45,494 bases of DNA from Balneolales bacterium (GTDB taxonomy: Bacteria > Bacteroidota > Rhodothermia > Balneolales > Natronogracilivirgulaceae), in NCBI GenBank assembly GCA_007132495.1, contig SLOL01000125.1, forward strand, positions 1-45,494, read 5' to 3'. This document shows, in pieces, positions 1 through 7,742 of this stretch. Position 1 is the stretch's first letter, and the number at the start of each line of letters is the position of its first letter. The position numbers and the translations under genes were made by a program. A model generated the notes under the pieces. That model saw only the letters and a list, made by a program, of their open reading frames with translations, searched no databases and was not told the DNA's origin.

Positions 1-948
1 TTTGCCGGAAGTCTGGTGGTGCTGGCGATTGTCGAGCCGCTGGCGATCTTTTTCAGCAACATGCACGGAGGTATCGGAGCCGACGCGTTCGGCTGGCAGA
101 TGGCCATGGTGGTCGTCGGTGTCATGTTTGTGCTGATGATTCTGTTCACCTTCTTCCTGACCAAAGAGCGGGTGAAACCGCTTAAATCCCAGCAAACCAC
201 CCTCAAGAGCGATCTCAAGGACCTGATTGCCAACCACCAGTGGTGGCTGCTGGTCGGAGCCGGCATTTTTACCCTGATTTTCAATGCCGTTCGTGACGGC
301 ACCATTGTCTACTATTTCCGTTATTATGTGGAGACCGAAGGGGTGATCAATATTGCCTTTATTGACATGGCCTATCCGTTCAGCTCCTTCTTTATGGTTA
401 TTGGTCAGGCCGCCAATCTCGGTGGAGTCCTTTTTGCCGTCATATTTGCCGGCTGGGTCGGAAAACGATACGCCTACATTACCTCCATGCTGGTCGCTTC
501 CGCTGCAAGCATAATATTCTTCTTCCTGGGCTCCAATCAGATCTGGATGATGTTCGTCCTGCAGGTGGTTATCAGTTTCAACGCCGGACTTATCCTGCCG
601 CTGCTGATCTCCATGTATGCCGATGCCGCCGATTATAATGAGTGGAAGCAGGGAAGAAGAGCAACCGGACTCATTTTTTCCTCTTACACTACAGCCCAGA
701 AATTCGGCTGGACGCTTGGTTCGGCTCTTATCGGTTACATGCTTGCTGTATTCGGCTACCAGGCCGGTTTGCCGCAAACCGATGTAGCCATTACAGGTAT
801 CCGAACCCTGATGAGCTTCATTCCGGCCGCCGGTGCGTTCATATCCGCCACCTTTATTTTCTTCTATAAACTGGATGCCGATATGATGAAAAAAATCACC
901 GATGACCTGGAGGCCCGGAGAGTGAAAGATGAAGCATCAGATGATTAA
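1..948 (+). CDS. GPH-family sugar:cation symporter (MFS), 5'-truncated by window edge
   Basis: The frame is open from base 1, so the gene begins outside the window; about 315 residues are visible. The protein is a chain of hydrophobic membrane segments. The stretch around SMYADAADYNEWKQGRR followed by a glycine-rich helix is typical of the glycoside-pentoside-hexuronide:cation symporter family (MelB/XynB-like), inner-membrane carriers that bring in sugars or glycosides with Na+ or H+. The C-terminus is short, cytosolic and charged. A ROK-type sugar regulator and phosphomannomutase/phosphomannose-isomerase genes follow on the same strand, so a hexose or mannoside substrate is a reasonable inference, but nothing in the sequence fixes the substrate. 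Confidence 0.85.
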   Translation, partial: FAGSLVVLAIVEPLAIFFSNMHGGIGADAFGWQMAMVVVGVMFVLMILFTFFLTKERVKPLKSQQTTLKSDLKDLIANHQWWLLVGAGIFTLIFNAVRDGTIVYYFRYYVETEGVINIAFIDMAYPFSSFFMVIGQAANLGGVLFAVIFAGWVGKRYAYITSMLVASAASIIFFFLGSNQIWMMFVLQVVISFNAGLILPLLISMYADAADYNEWKQGRRATGLIFSSYTTAQKFGWTLGSALIGYMLAVFGYQAGLPQTDVAITGIRTLMSFIPAAGAFISATFIFFYKLDADMMKKITDDLEARRVKDEASDD

Positions 949-1002
949 CATCCGGATGAAAACGTTCCTGACGATAATTGTCTGTTAATTTCTTAAATTG
1001 CC

Positions 1003-1017
1003 ATGATTTGTAATCAT
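1003..1017. promoter_or_regulatory. Perfect 6-3-6 inverted repeat upstream of ROK regulator
   Basis: The arms ATGATT and AATCAT are separated by TGT, a perfect dyad ending about 50 bp before the preferred ATG of the ROK gene. It fits the size and spacing of a repressor operator and could serve autoregulation. No second copy was noticed in the window, so the assignment is an inference. Confidence 0.3.
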
Positions 1018-1066
1018 TCAGGATGTGTCTCCGGGATGTTCTGTAAAAAAATCGAGGAATTCACAG

Positions 1067-2308
1067 ATGCTGGTCGGTACCAATTTACAATATGCCAACT
1101 CCTTCAATAACAGGATTGTGCTGGAAACCATCCGGTTGTTCGGTCCGGTGTCCAGGGTGGAGATCGCACGCCGGACCCAGTTGACGGCACAGACGGTCAC
1201 CAACATCACTAAAAAACTGATGGAAGGGGGGCTTGTCCTGGAAGACTCCCGTTACCAGGAAGGCCGCGGAGCACCCTCCATCATGTTGAAATTGAATGAA
1301 AATGCCGCCTTTTCCATCGGGATTGATTTCGACAAAGATCACATGACCGCAATCATGTTGAATCTTGGCGGGAAGATCTGTCAAAGAAAAAACCTGGATC
1401 TCGATTTTCCGACTCCTGAGCAGGGCATTGATTTGATGTGTTCTGCTGCGAATACTTTGATTGAGGATGAAGGTGTGGAGAAGAGTCGGATATGGGGGAT
1501 TGGTGTCGCGTTGCCCGGCCCCATGGCCACTTCCAGTGACAGTGATTTCGCCAATCTTGCAAATCCGGAAGCCCTGCCAGGGTGGGATAATGTCCCGGTT
1601 GTCAAACAAATTGAAGAACGGCTGCAGTTACCGGTCTTTATCGAAAATAACGCCTCGGCAGCAGCAATGGGAGAGCACTGGTACGGTCAGGCCCAGCACA
1701 TCCAGTCGTTTTTTTATGTCTATTTCTGTTCCGGACTTGGCGGGGGGCTGGTTATCAACGGCCAGCTCTATTCCGGTCACACCGGCAATGCAGGTGAACT
1801 CGGCTTTTTTCCAACTCCGATTTTTCCCGATAACAGCAATATGGGTGAACATGATCACCTTGGCGGGTACTTCAACATACCGCTGCTTATAAAGAAAATG
1901 GAAGCCGCAGGATACCCGGTTGGGTCCCTTTCAGAACTCGAGTCCTGGTTCAATAATGACAACCCATTGCTTATAGAGTGGCTTGATAGCGGATCTCAAT
2001 ACCTGACTCCGCTCATTCTGGCTATTGAGTATCTGATCGACCCGGAGGTCATCTATTTCGGCGGTCGTCTGCCCAAACCCATGCTGCGTGCATTGCTTGA
2101 TAATCTCCGGAAATCTGTTTCCAGTTATCGGATTGATCGGAAAGTATCGCATCCCGATTTTCAAATCGCCTCCGCCGGAATTGATGCGGCGGCTCTCGGT
2201 GTGGCCACACAGCCGTTATATACCTCTTTTGCTCCGCTGCCCAGGCTGCTGATGAAACAACACCGGAAGGCGGCTGATACATTCAGCAGACTTCAAGGCA
2301 CTATGTAG
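1067..2308 (+). CDS. ROK-family transcriptional regulator (NagC/XylR-like)
   Basis: This is a 413-residue protein. The N-terminal winged helix-turn-helix (roughly residues 12-60, with VSRVEIARRTQLTAQTVTNI) is followed by a ROK sugar-kinase-like domain with an ASKHA phosphate-binding region (SIGIDFDKD), the IENNASAAAMGEHWYGQ block and the glycine-rich GLGGGLVINGQ segment. ROK repressors bind a sugar or sugar phosphate and release DNA. The ATG at 1067 is chosen because GAGG lies 10-13 bp upstream; a GTG at 1025 is in frame but would add 14 unconserved residues. The usual GHxxx...CxCGxxGC zinc motif of the family is not present: after AGELG the sequence runs FFPTPIFPD. Position between a sugar symporter and phosphomannomutase suggests control of that block. 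Confidence 0.85.
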   Translation: MLVGTNLQYANSFNNRIVLETIRLFGPVSRVEIARRTQLTAQTVTNITKKLMEGGLVLEDSRYQEGRGAPSIMLKLNENAAFSIGIDFDKDHMTAIMLNLGGKICQRKNLDLDFPTPEQGIDLMCSAANTLIEDEGVEKSRIWGIGVALPGPMATSSDSDFANLANPEALPGWDNVPVVKQIEERLQLPVFIENNASAAAMGEHWYGQAQHIQSFFYVYFCSGLGGGLVINGQLYSGHTGNAGELGFFPTPIFPDNSNMGEHDHLGGYFNIPLLIKKMEAAGYPVGSLSELESWFNNDNPLLIEWLDSGSQYLTPLILAIEYLIDPEVIYFGGRLPKPMLRALLDNLRKSVSSYRIDRKVSHPDFQIASAGIDAAALGVATQPLYTSFAPLPRLLMKQHRKAADTFSRLQGTM

Positions 2309-2357
2309 TTTATGCAAAGCAACCAACCGGAAATGAGATAATAATTATTCGCAAGAT

Positions 2358-3749
2358 ATGACCATCGACTTGTCTTCTTTTAAAGCCTATGATATCCGCG
2401 GGATCTATCCCGATCAGATCAATGCCGAATTCATGTATAAACTGGGCCGGGCTTTTGTCACACAATTTCAACCCGGACAGGTAGTAATCGGGTATGACTC
2501 CCGTCTATCCAGTGAAGAGCTGGCTGATGCACTTGCCAGAGGTCTTCAGGACTCCGGAACCAATGTCATTGACCTCGGGTTATGCGGATCCGAAATGGTC
2601 TATTATGCCACCGGCAAGTATCAGACCGACGGCGGAATCATGATCACAGCCAGCCATAATCCCAAAGAGTATAACGGCTGTAAAATGGTTACGACAGGAG
2701 CGCGGCCCGTCGGTGCCGAGAGCGGCCTTAACGACATTAAGCACCTTATGGCCGGAGATGGGTTGTATCAGCACCTGGATCAGGATGAAAACGGCGATGC
2801 CGGTAAAAAATACCGGGGCAGTTACGAAAAACGCAATATCAATGCCGAGTTTGCCGACTGGCTGATCAGTCGATTGACCCAAAAGATCCGGCCGGATCTG
2901 AATGTGCTTGTCAATACCGGAAATGGCGCAGGAGGTCCACTGGTTTCCACACTTACTTCCCGGCTTCCGTGCACGATTCACCCTTTATTTGAAACACCGG
3001 ACGGCAATTTTCCCAATGGAGTGCCCAATCCGCTGCTGCCGGAGCGCAGGGAGGATACCGCCGAAGCTGTCATCCGGACCGGAGCTGATCTCGGTGTCGC
3101 ATTTGATGGTGATTTTGACCGCTGCTTCTTTTTTGATGAAAACGGCCGTTTCATTGAAGGTTACTATATAGTCGGACTCCTGGCCCGGCAGATGCTTGAA
3201 AAATATCCGGGCTCCCGGATTGTGTATGATCCGCGCCTGACCTGGCACACGATCGAGGCTGTGCGGAAAAGCGGCGGCATACCGGTCCTCAGCCGGACCG
3301 GGCACGCCTATATCAAAGATAAAATGCGTCGTGAAGATGCCGTTTATGGTGGTGAGATGTCCGCCCACCACTATTTCCGGGATTTCTGGTACTGTGACTC
3401 CGGTATGATGCCGTTCCTGCTGTTGCTGGAAATGCTGAGCAATACCGACAAAACCATGTCGGAACTGGTCAATGAAGCGTTTGAGCGCTATCCGGTCAGC
3501 GGAGAACTTAACTATAAGGTGCAGGGAGACCCCGGAATACTCCTGCAGAAAATTGCGGACCACTATAAAGAGGAGGGAGGCAAAATCAGCTATCCGGACG
3601 GACTCTCTGTTGAATTTGACAACTGGCGTTTCAGTCTGCGGGTATCCAATACCGAACCCCTGTTGCGGCTGAATGTAGAAAGTCGCGGCGACCGGATGCT
3701 TATGGAGAAGAAACGCGATGAGCTGATCGCCAGAATCAGACATCAGTGA
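2358..3749 (+). CDS. manB: Phosphomannomutase/phosphoglucomutase
   Basis: This is a 463-residue alpha-D-phosphohexomutase, normal length for the bacterial PMM/PGM family. All four hallmark loops are visible: the phosphoserine loop TASHNP (Ser near residue 99), the Mg2+ loop DGDFDR (near 250-255), the sugar-binding loop GEMSAHHYF (near 332) and the phosphate-binding loop NTEPLLRLN (near 431). It interconverts mannose-6-phosphate and mannose-1-phosphate (often also the glucose phosphates) in the cytosol and feeds GDP-mannose and polysaccharide synthesis, or mannose use in reverse. It follows the ROK gene by 49 bp and precedes a phosphomannose-isomerase-like cupin, which supports a mannose assignment. 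The exact hexose preference cannot be read from sequence; manB is a family label. Confidence 0.9.
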   Translation: MTIDLSSFKAYDIRGIYPDQINAEFMYKLGRAFVTQFQPGQVVIGYDSRLSSEELADALARGLQDSGTNVIDLGLCGSEMVYYATGKYQTDGGIMITASHNPKEYNGCKMVTTGARPVGAESGLNDIKHLMAGDGLYQHLDQDENGDAGKKYRGSYEKRNINAEFADWLISRLTQKIRPDLNVLVNTGNGAGGPLVSTLTSRLPCTIHPLFETPDGNFPNGVPNPLLPERREDTAEAVIRTGADLGVAFDGDFDRCFFFDENGRFIEGYYIVGLLARQMLEKYPGSRIVYDPRLTWHTIEAVRKSGGIPVLSRTGHAYIKDKMRREDAVYGGEMSAHHYFRDFWYCDSGMMPFLLLLEMLSNTDKTMSELVNEAFERYPVSGELNYKVQGDPGILLQKIADHYKEEGGKISYPDGLSVEFDNWRFSLRVSNTEPLLRLNVESRGDRMLMEKKRDELIARIRHQ

Positions 3750-3801
3750 GCATTTTTATTATAAGTAAATAAAACAGATAACTATAATTTCAACACGTAG
3801 C

Positions 3802-4311
3802 ATGGATTTTTCTGCAGATACCCCGAAGGCACAGGTCTTTGACCAGATCAGGTCCTGGCTGGGCGATCTGGAATTGAACATCGCCGAATACGACGACCTG
3901 CGTCCCTGGGGGGGATACTTCGTTATTGATGAATCACAATCCGCTGATTTCATTCGCACTTTTTTTCCCCATTTGAGTCCCGGTGATTTTAAAGGGTTCC
4001 GGAAGCTGAGTCCCAAAATATTGCTTGTAGCACCCGAAAAACGTCTTTCCTGGCAGTATCACCACCGGCGGTCAGAGATTTGGAAAGTCGTTGGCGGGAA
4101 GGTCGCTATAGCTGTGAGTGATACGGATGCAGAAAAGCCGGCACGCCACGCAGAGAAAGGGCAGGTTATTGAACTTGAAAAAGAAGAGCGCCATCGATTG
4201 ATCGGAACAGATCGCTGGGGGGTTATTGCCGAAATCTGGAGACATACGGATCCTGAAAACCCCTCCGATGAGGATGATATTGTACGGGTTCAGGATGATT
4301 TCGGAAGGTAA
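3802..4311 (+). CDS. Cupin-domain, type II phosphomannose-isomerase-like protein
   Basis: This is a 169-residue single-cupin protein. The first cupin motif reads LSWQYHHRRSEIW...VGG with metal-ligand His-His and Glu, the pattern of the C-terminal isomerase domain of type II PMI/GDP-mannose pyrophosphorylases. The second motif ends in ERHRLIG with the last His ligand. No nucleotidyltransferase domain is attached, so this would be a stand-alone isomerase-type cupin converting mannose-6-phosphate and fructose-6-phosphate. It lies 52 bp after phosphomannomutase on the same strand, which supports a joint mannose-phosphate pathway. The N-terminal 60 residues are less typical. Another sugar-phosphate cupin function remains possible. 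Confidence 0.75.
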   Translation: MDFSADTPKAQVFDQIRSWLGDLELNIAEYDDLRPWGGYFVIDESQSADFIRTFFPHLSPGDFKGFRKLSPKILLVAPEKRLSWQYHHRRSEIWKVVGGKVAIAVSDTDAEKPARHAEKGQVIELEKEERHRLIGTDRWGVIAEIWRHTDPENPSDEDDIVRVQDDFGR

Positions 4312-4491
4312 CAGCCCTATTCATGTTATCTGTTCATATACGATGCAACAAAAGCGGATTTGAAACGTAACTATTCGTTGACATATCTAATAACAGAAAC
4401 CGATAGAACAAATTTAAGCATCCCGGGTGTGATTTCCATGTGAAAGCAACATATTGACCAGGGGTGAGCTCATATAAAAAATTACAAACAC

Positions 4492-4587
4492 ATGAAAAAG
4501 GTTGGAACCGCCCTTATCCTCACGTTGGGATGGGCTATATTTATAGGTATTATTGCTGTCAGCTGGATATTCAGCATGTCTGTGTAA
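4492..4587 (+). CDS. Possible 31-residue single-span membrane peptide
   Basis: The frame starts MKKVGTALILTLGW, continues with an uninterrupted hydrophobic stretch rich in Ile, Val, Ala and Trp, and ends SMSV-stop. Positive N-terminus plus about 25 hydrophobic residues is the layout of a small membrane protein or toxin-type peptide. There is no good Shine-Dalgarno site (a GGGGTGAG lies about 25 bp away), which is not decisive here because many genes in this window lack one. A hairpin follows directly after the stop codon. A chance hydrophobic frame is quite possible. No family was recognised. Confidence 0.35.
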   Translation: MKKVGTALILTLGWAIFIGIIAVSWIFSMSV

Positions 4588-4606
4588 GGCAATTTGACAG
4601 ATTGCC
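4588..4606 (+). terminator. Short hairpin after the small membrane-peptide frame
   Basis: GGCAAT, a 7-nt loop and ATTGCC form a perfect 6-bp stem beginning at the first base after the TAA of the 31-codon frame. It lacks a following U-run, so termination is uncertain; it could instead protect an mRNA 3' end. Confidence 0.25.
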
Positions 4607-4803
4607 TGCAGGACAACCGCCATCATCAGGGAGTGCATCGAAGGAAAAGGAAATAACCAACGATCAACCGGTGGTTGTGATGGGAGGCAGATACCTGTTA
4701 TGTATGTAACCGGTGTGTTTTTCTAGGACGGTAGAAGGCAATAATTGTTATTCTGAACGCCTGCAGTTGATATATCTTTATATTCTGTAACATTAACAAG
4801 AAG

Positions 4804-4894
4804 CCGATAATTATCGGAATTTATTGCATATATCTATGAAAGATATAATTATAATGATTTAGGCTTGAATAGTATAATTATTTATAGTTATACT
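4804..4894. repeat. Cluster of three perfect inverted repeats upstream of the PASTA-hydrolase gene
   Basis: Three dyads lie within 91 bp: CCGATAATTATCGG at 4804-4817 (14 bp, no spacer); TATATCT, 5-nt loop, AGATATA at 4829-4847; and AGTATAA, 10-nt loop, TTATACT at 4871-4894. They end 82 bp before the start codon at 4977. They may be operators or RNA hairpins in the leader. AT-richness raises the chance of random dyads, but the first one contains CCG/CGG ends and is perfect. Confidence 0.45.
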
Positions 4895-4976
4895 TATAGT
4901 AAGTTACAATATAAAACGATGTCTCTACACAAATCATAGCAAAAAAGAGTGTAAACGGGTATGGAGATCAGAGATC

Positions 4977-6317
4977 ATGCCACGGCAAAACACCTTATTC
5001 ATCGTAACATTCCTGCTTTATTCTGTGCTAACCTCCTGCGCCACTCTTGGAGAGGTGGAACAAAGAGAAATCGAACACGGGATCTATCATCTCTATGTTC
5101 CTGATAGCTATACGAGCGAATCCGACATCGTGGTCGTAGTTCACGGCACAGTTGATGCTGTCGACGCTGTTGAACTGGCAAATACTTTTATTAACCGCTG
5201 GACAGACTTTGCCGATTCAACCGGTGCGATTATCGTATCACCGGCATTTGACCGGGATAACTTCGCCAGCAATAATGCCAGTTTTGGAGCCGGTGGATAT
5301 CGCGGTTTGTTCGGAAGGGAAATCGATGCCGATGAATTTCTCCATAACATTCTGGCAGAAGTCAATCTACTTGCACCTGTCTCGGAACGGCGGTTCTTTC
5401 TCTATGGTCACTCGGCCGGCGGACAATTCGCCAACCGGTATGTCGTACGTCATCCCGAGCGGGTACAAGGCGTCATTCTCAGTGCACCTGGCCGATATGC
5501 ATTTCCGGAAGAGGAGGTGACATGGGCAAATGGCATGGGCAGACTAACCCGATCGATCAGTTGGCCTGGTGATGTAGAACAAAACGTTGACATAGAGCCG
5601 GATCCCGAAGGATGGCTACAGGCAGCCGTTCTGCCCATATCCATCGTTATTGGAGATGAAGATACCAGTCCGCAACCTTGCAGAGCAGCGCATTGTAGCG
5701 AACCATTGAGAATATCTACCGACAGCACAACACGGCTTGCTATTGCCAAAAAATGGCAGGGCGATATGAACGCGCTGGCCGCATCTGAAGGACAATTTGG
5801 TAGAGTTCACATGGAAATTGTGGAGGGTATCGGTCACAGTTCAGCGGCTCTAACGCCTGCATCCCGGGAAGTATTGATCAACATGATGGAAGACCGGGTA
5901 GTCGTGCCGGGAGTTGTTGGAATTCACGCATCCCGAGCTATAAGGGTACTCGAATCGGCTTCCCTGCAAGGTCAAATCGGACAAGAAATGCTGTCCGAGA
6001 GACCGCCTGGTACCGTAATATCACAAACTCCGCAGGCCGGCAGCTGGGCAGATAGAAATTCCCGGATCATACTCTATACTTCCATAGGAGTATCGCCTCC
6101 GCCGGATCGAACCTCTGTTCCGGATGTTGTCGGCCTTCAATCCGAAGTTGCCCGGAGGGCTATCAATGCGGCGGGATTCACGCCGAGACTGGTATTCGTG
6201 GATTCCGAAGTACGTTTTGATATTGTGATCGACCAGTTGCCCGGGGCTGGAGAGCATCTTTCTCCCGGAGCGGAAGTGCGAATATTTATTTCCAGCGGTC
6301 CTGACGACATACCGTAA
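4977..6317 (+). CDS. Lipoprotein: alpha/beta hydrolase fused to two PASTA domains
   Basis: This is a 446-residue protein. The N-terminus MPRQNTLFIVTF...LLYSVLTSC is a lipoprotein signal with lipobox LTSC, so the protein should be lipid-anchored in the envelope. Residues about 40-300 resemble a polyhydroxybutyrate-depolymerase/feruloyl-esterase-type alpha/beta hydrolase: oxyanion region VVVHGT, nucleophile GHSAGG (Ser near 146), candidate acid in IGDEDTS (near 225) and candidate His in EGIGHSS (near 286). Residues about 307-372 and 379-443 each begin V-P-x-V-V-G and end in a ...P.AG.....SxI.IYxS-type strand, the PASTA pattern. PASTA domains usually sit on penicillin-binding proteins or Ser/Thr kinases and contact peptidoglycan or muropeptides. 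The combination suggests a cell-wall-located esterase or lipase; the substrate is unknown. GGAG lies about 11 bp before the ATG. Confidence 0.8.
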   Translation: MPRQNTLFIVTFLLYSVLTSCATLGEVEQREIEHGIYHLYVPDSYTSESDIVVVVHGTVDAVDAVELANTFINRWTDFADSTGAIIVSPAFDRDNFASNNASFGAGGYRGLFGREIDADEFLHNILAEVNLLAPVSERRFFLYGHSAGGQFANRYVVRHPERVQGVILSAPGRYAFPEEEVTWANGMGRLTRSISWPGDVEQNVDIEPDPEGWLQAAVLPISIVIGDEDTSPQPCRAAHCSEPLRISTDSTTRLAIAKKWQGDMNALAASEGQFGRVHMEIVEGIGHSSAALTPASREVLINMMEDRVVVPGVVGIHASRAIRVLESASLQGQIGQEMLSERPPGTVISQTPQAGSWADRNSRIILYTSIGVSPPPDRTSVPDVVGLQSEVARRAINAAGFTPRLVFVDSEVRFDIVIDQLPGAGEHLSPGAEVRIFISSGPDDIP

Positions 6318-6704
6318 GCGTATATGGCTTTGATACGATCCTGCCCCTCTTCCATCATATGGATGTACACCCCTCCTCTTTCCCGAAAGCTGTCAGGATA
6401 TATTTCTTTCTTGCTTTTAAGCTTTCTCTTCTTTTTTACATTTGGTAAAATTACATACTTCACAATAAGTAACAAGCTGATAAATTTTTGCTAAGGCACG
6501 CCATAAAAAAGTATTATCTGCGCCGGTTCCATATATCTGTCACCGATTTTAAAAACAAGGTGATATATGGTTGGGATGCCCCTGAAAAATACCAGCTATT
6601 GCATGATGCGTTGGGTAAATCCTTTTTATTTAAAAGTAAAGGTTTGTGTTTTTTGACCAACATGGATAGTTTAGTTGTCTGAACAAGACTAATACAATCC
6701 GCGT
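6318..6704. other. 387-bp AT-rich intergenic region
   Basis: No convincing gene is present. A 64-codon frame (6488-6682) lacks a ribosome site and recognisable features and is left out. GAAAGCT near 6384 and AAGCTTTC near 6417 could form a loose stem followed by TCTTCTTTTTT, a weak terminator candidate for the upstream lipoprotein gene. A candidate GntR operator occupies 6670-6687. Confidence 0.5.
6670..6687 (+). promoter_or_regulatory. Candidate GntR operator upstream of the regulator gene
   Basis: TTTAGTTGTCTGAACAAG contains TTGT-N4-ACAA and ends 17 bp before the regulator's ATG. It matches the reverse complement of 7705-7722, upstream of glpK, at 15 of 18 positions. Placement next to the regulator's own start suggests autorepression. 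The site is seen in the sequence; its binding is inferred. Confidence 0.6.
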
Positions 6705-7487
6705 ATGGACTTTCAGGACAAACCTATCCCAAAATACTATCAGATCTATGAAGAACTGGTAGATGAGATCCGTTCAGGATCTTTCAGGGAAGGGGATCGC
6801 TTTCCGAGCGATACGGAACTGGTGCATCGTTACGGAGTGAGCCGTGGTACCATCCGGGAGGCGTTGAAACTGCTTTTTCAGCAAGGGTATCTGGTCAGGG
6901 AACAGGGGAAGGGAACCTTTGTAACTTACCGGAAAATTGAACAGGACCCGGACCAGTTGATCGGCTTCAGTGAACTGATGAGGCGCAACAACATGAAACC
7001 CGCCGCCCGGGTATTGGAGAAACAGGTGATTGAACCGGCACCCAAACTGATGCAATTGCTTCGTCTTCAGCCTGACGAAAAAGTCGTGCGCATTGTCCGG
7101 CTGCGGTATGGCGATGATCAGCCTCTGATTATTGAACGGTCTTTTTTTGATTTTAAGCTGTTTGAACCTTTACTGGACAAGGATCTGGAGAACAACTCCA
7201 TCTTCGATCTGCTCTACCGCCACACCTATATCAAACTCGGCGATGCCATGCAACGGATTCAGGCGATCAGTGCCGGGAAGTCGGAACATGATTTACTACA
7301 TGTGGCCCTTGGAACACCGCTTTTGCTGATCAAACGGCTCATCAAAACTTCTGCCGGCGAATATTTCCAGTATTCTGAAGATGTGTACCGAAGCGACCGG
7401 ATCAACTTTGCCACGCAAACCGTCCCTTACGAAAAAACACACGACTTTGAGGGCATGCCCCTCGATCTGACCAACAAACCCTGGTAA
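6705..7487 (+). CDS. GntR/HutC-subfamily regulator, probable regulator of the glycerol genes
   Basis: This is a 260-residue protein. Residues about 8-75 form the GntR winged helix: IPKYYQIYEELVDEIRSG, the FPSDTELVHRYGVSRGTIREAL recognition region, and the wing with GYLVREQGKGTFV. Residues about 95-245 match the UTRA ligand domain of the HutC/FarR/TreR group (IVRLRYGDDQPLIIERS..., SEDVYRSDR). UTRA domains bind small metabolites, commonly sugar phosphates. glpK begins 255 bp downstream on the same strand, and a shared 18-bp motif lies before both genes, so glycerol-3-phosphate is a plausible effector. That would differ from the better-known DeoR-type GlpR and antiterminator GlpP. The ligand and regulon are inferred; the family call is firm. 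Confidence 0.88.
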   Translation: MDFQDKPIPKYYQIYEELVDEIRSGSFREGDRFPSDTELVHRYGVSRGTIREALKLLFQQGYLVREQGKGTFVTYRKIEQDPDQLIGFSELMRRNNMKPAARVLEKQVIEPAPKLMQLLRLQPDEKVVRIVRLRYGDDQPLIIERSFFDFKLFEPLLDKDLENNSIFDLLYRHTYIKLGDAMQRIQAISAGKSEHDLLHVALGTPLLLIKRLIKTSAGEYFQYSEDVYRSDRINFATQTVPYEKTHDFEGMPLDLTNKPW

Positions 7488-7666
7488 GACTTTGTCGTCG
7501 AAATGTGTTTGCCGGTATTGGCCGTTGGGTCGACTTTGCCGGCATGGGAAGGTGTAACCGGAATTATAATGATATCGATAAAATTTCACATCCGGATTCA
7601 TACCGGAATATAGGGTATTGTTATCGCAGCAACGAATGGATGGCTGAAGATTTTTTCATAAAATAC

Positions 7667-7694
7667 TTGACACTTTGGAAGCGCTTTGTAATAT
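7667..7694 (+). promoter_or_regulatory. Candidate glpK promoter
   Basis: TTGACA at 7667-7672 and TAATAT at 7689-7694 are separated by 16 bp, close to the housekeeping-sigma consensus. The start point would fall around 7700, just before the palindromic operator candidate at 7705-7718. If the organism uses a Bacteroidota-type -7 element, the true promoter may differ. Confidence 0.5.
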
Positions 7695-7704
7695 TACCTT
7701 ACAG

Positions 7705-7722
7705 GTTGTATAGACAACTAAA
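7705..7722 (-). promoter_or_regulatory. Candidate GntR operator in front of glpK
   Basis: GTTGTATAGACAAC (7705-7718) is a near-perfect dyad (6 of 7 pairs) of the TTGT-N4-ACAA type seen at HutC/TreR-like GntR sites. Read on the minus strand, 7705-7722 is TTTAGTTGTCTATACAAC, matching 6670-6687 at 15 of 18 bases. It lies downstream of the predicted -10 box and 21 bp before the glpK ATG, a position where a bound repressor would block transcription. Confidence 0.6.
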
Positions 7723-7742
7723 CAATAACCCACTGTTCCGAT

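Larger units (their letters stand above)
4312..4976. other. 665-bp AT-rich intergenic region
   Basis: No long credible gene is seen here. It contains one possible 31-codon membrane peptide (4492-4587), a small hairpin directly after its stop, and three close inverted repeats at 4804-4894. Base composition becomes markedly AT-rich from about 4730, unlike the roughly balanced composition of neighbouring genes. Together with 6318-6704 it brackets the PASTA-hydrolase gene and looks like accessory DNA. Confidence 0.6.

Noticed and set aside
6488-6682. 64-codon frame upstream of the GntR regulator
   Set aside because: No ribosome site, no recognisable features, and its end overlaps the candidate operator region; could be decayed sequence but cannot be supported.
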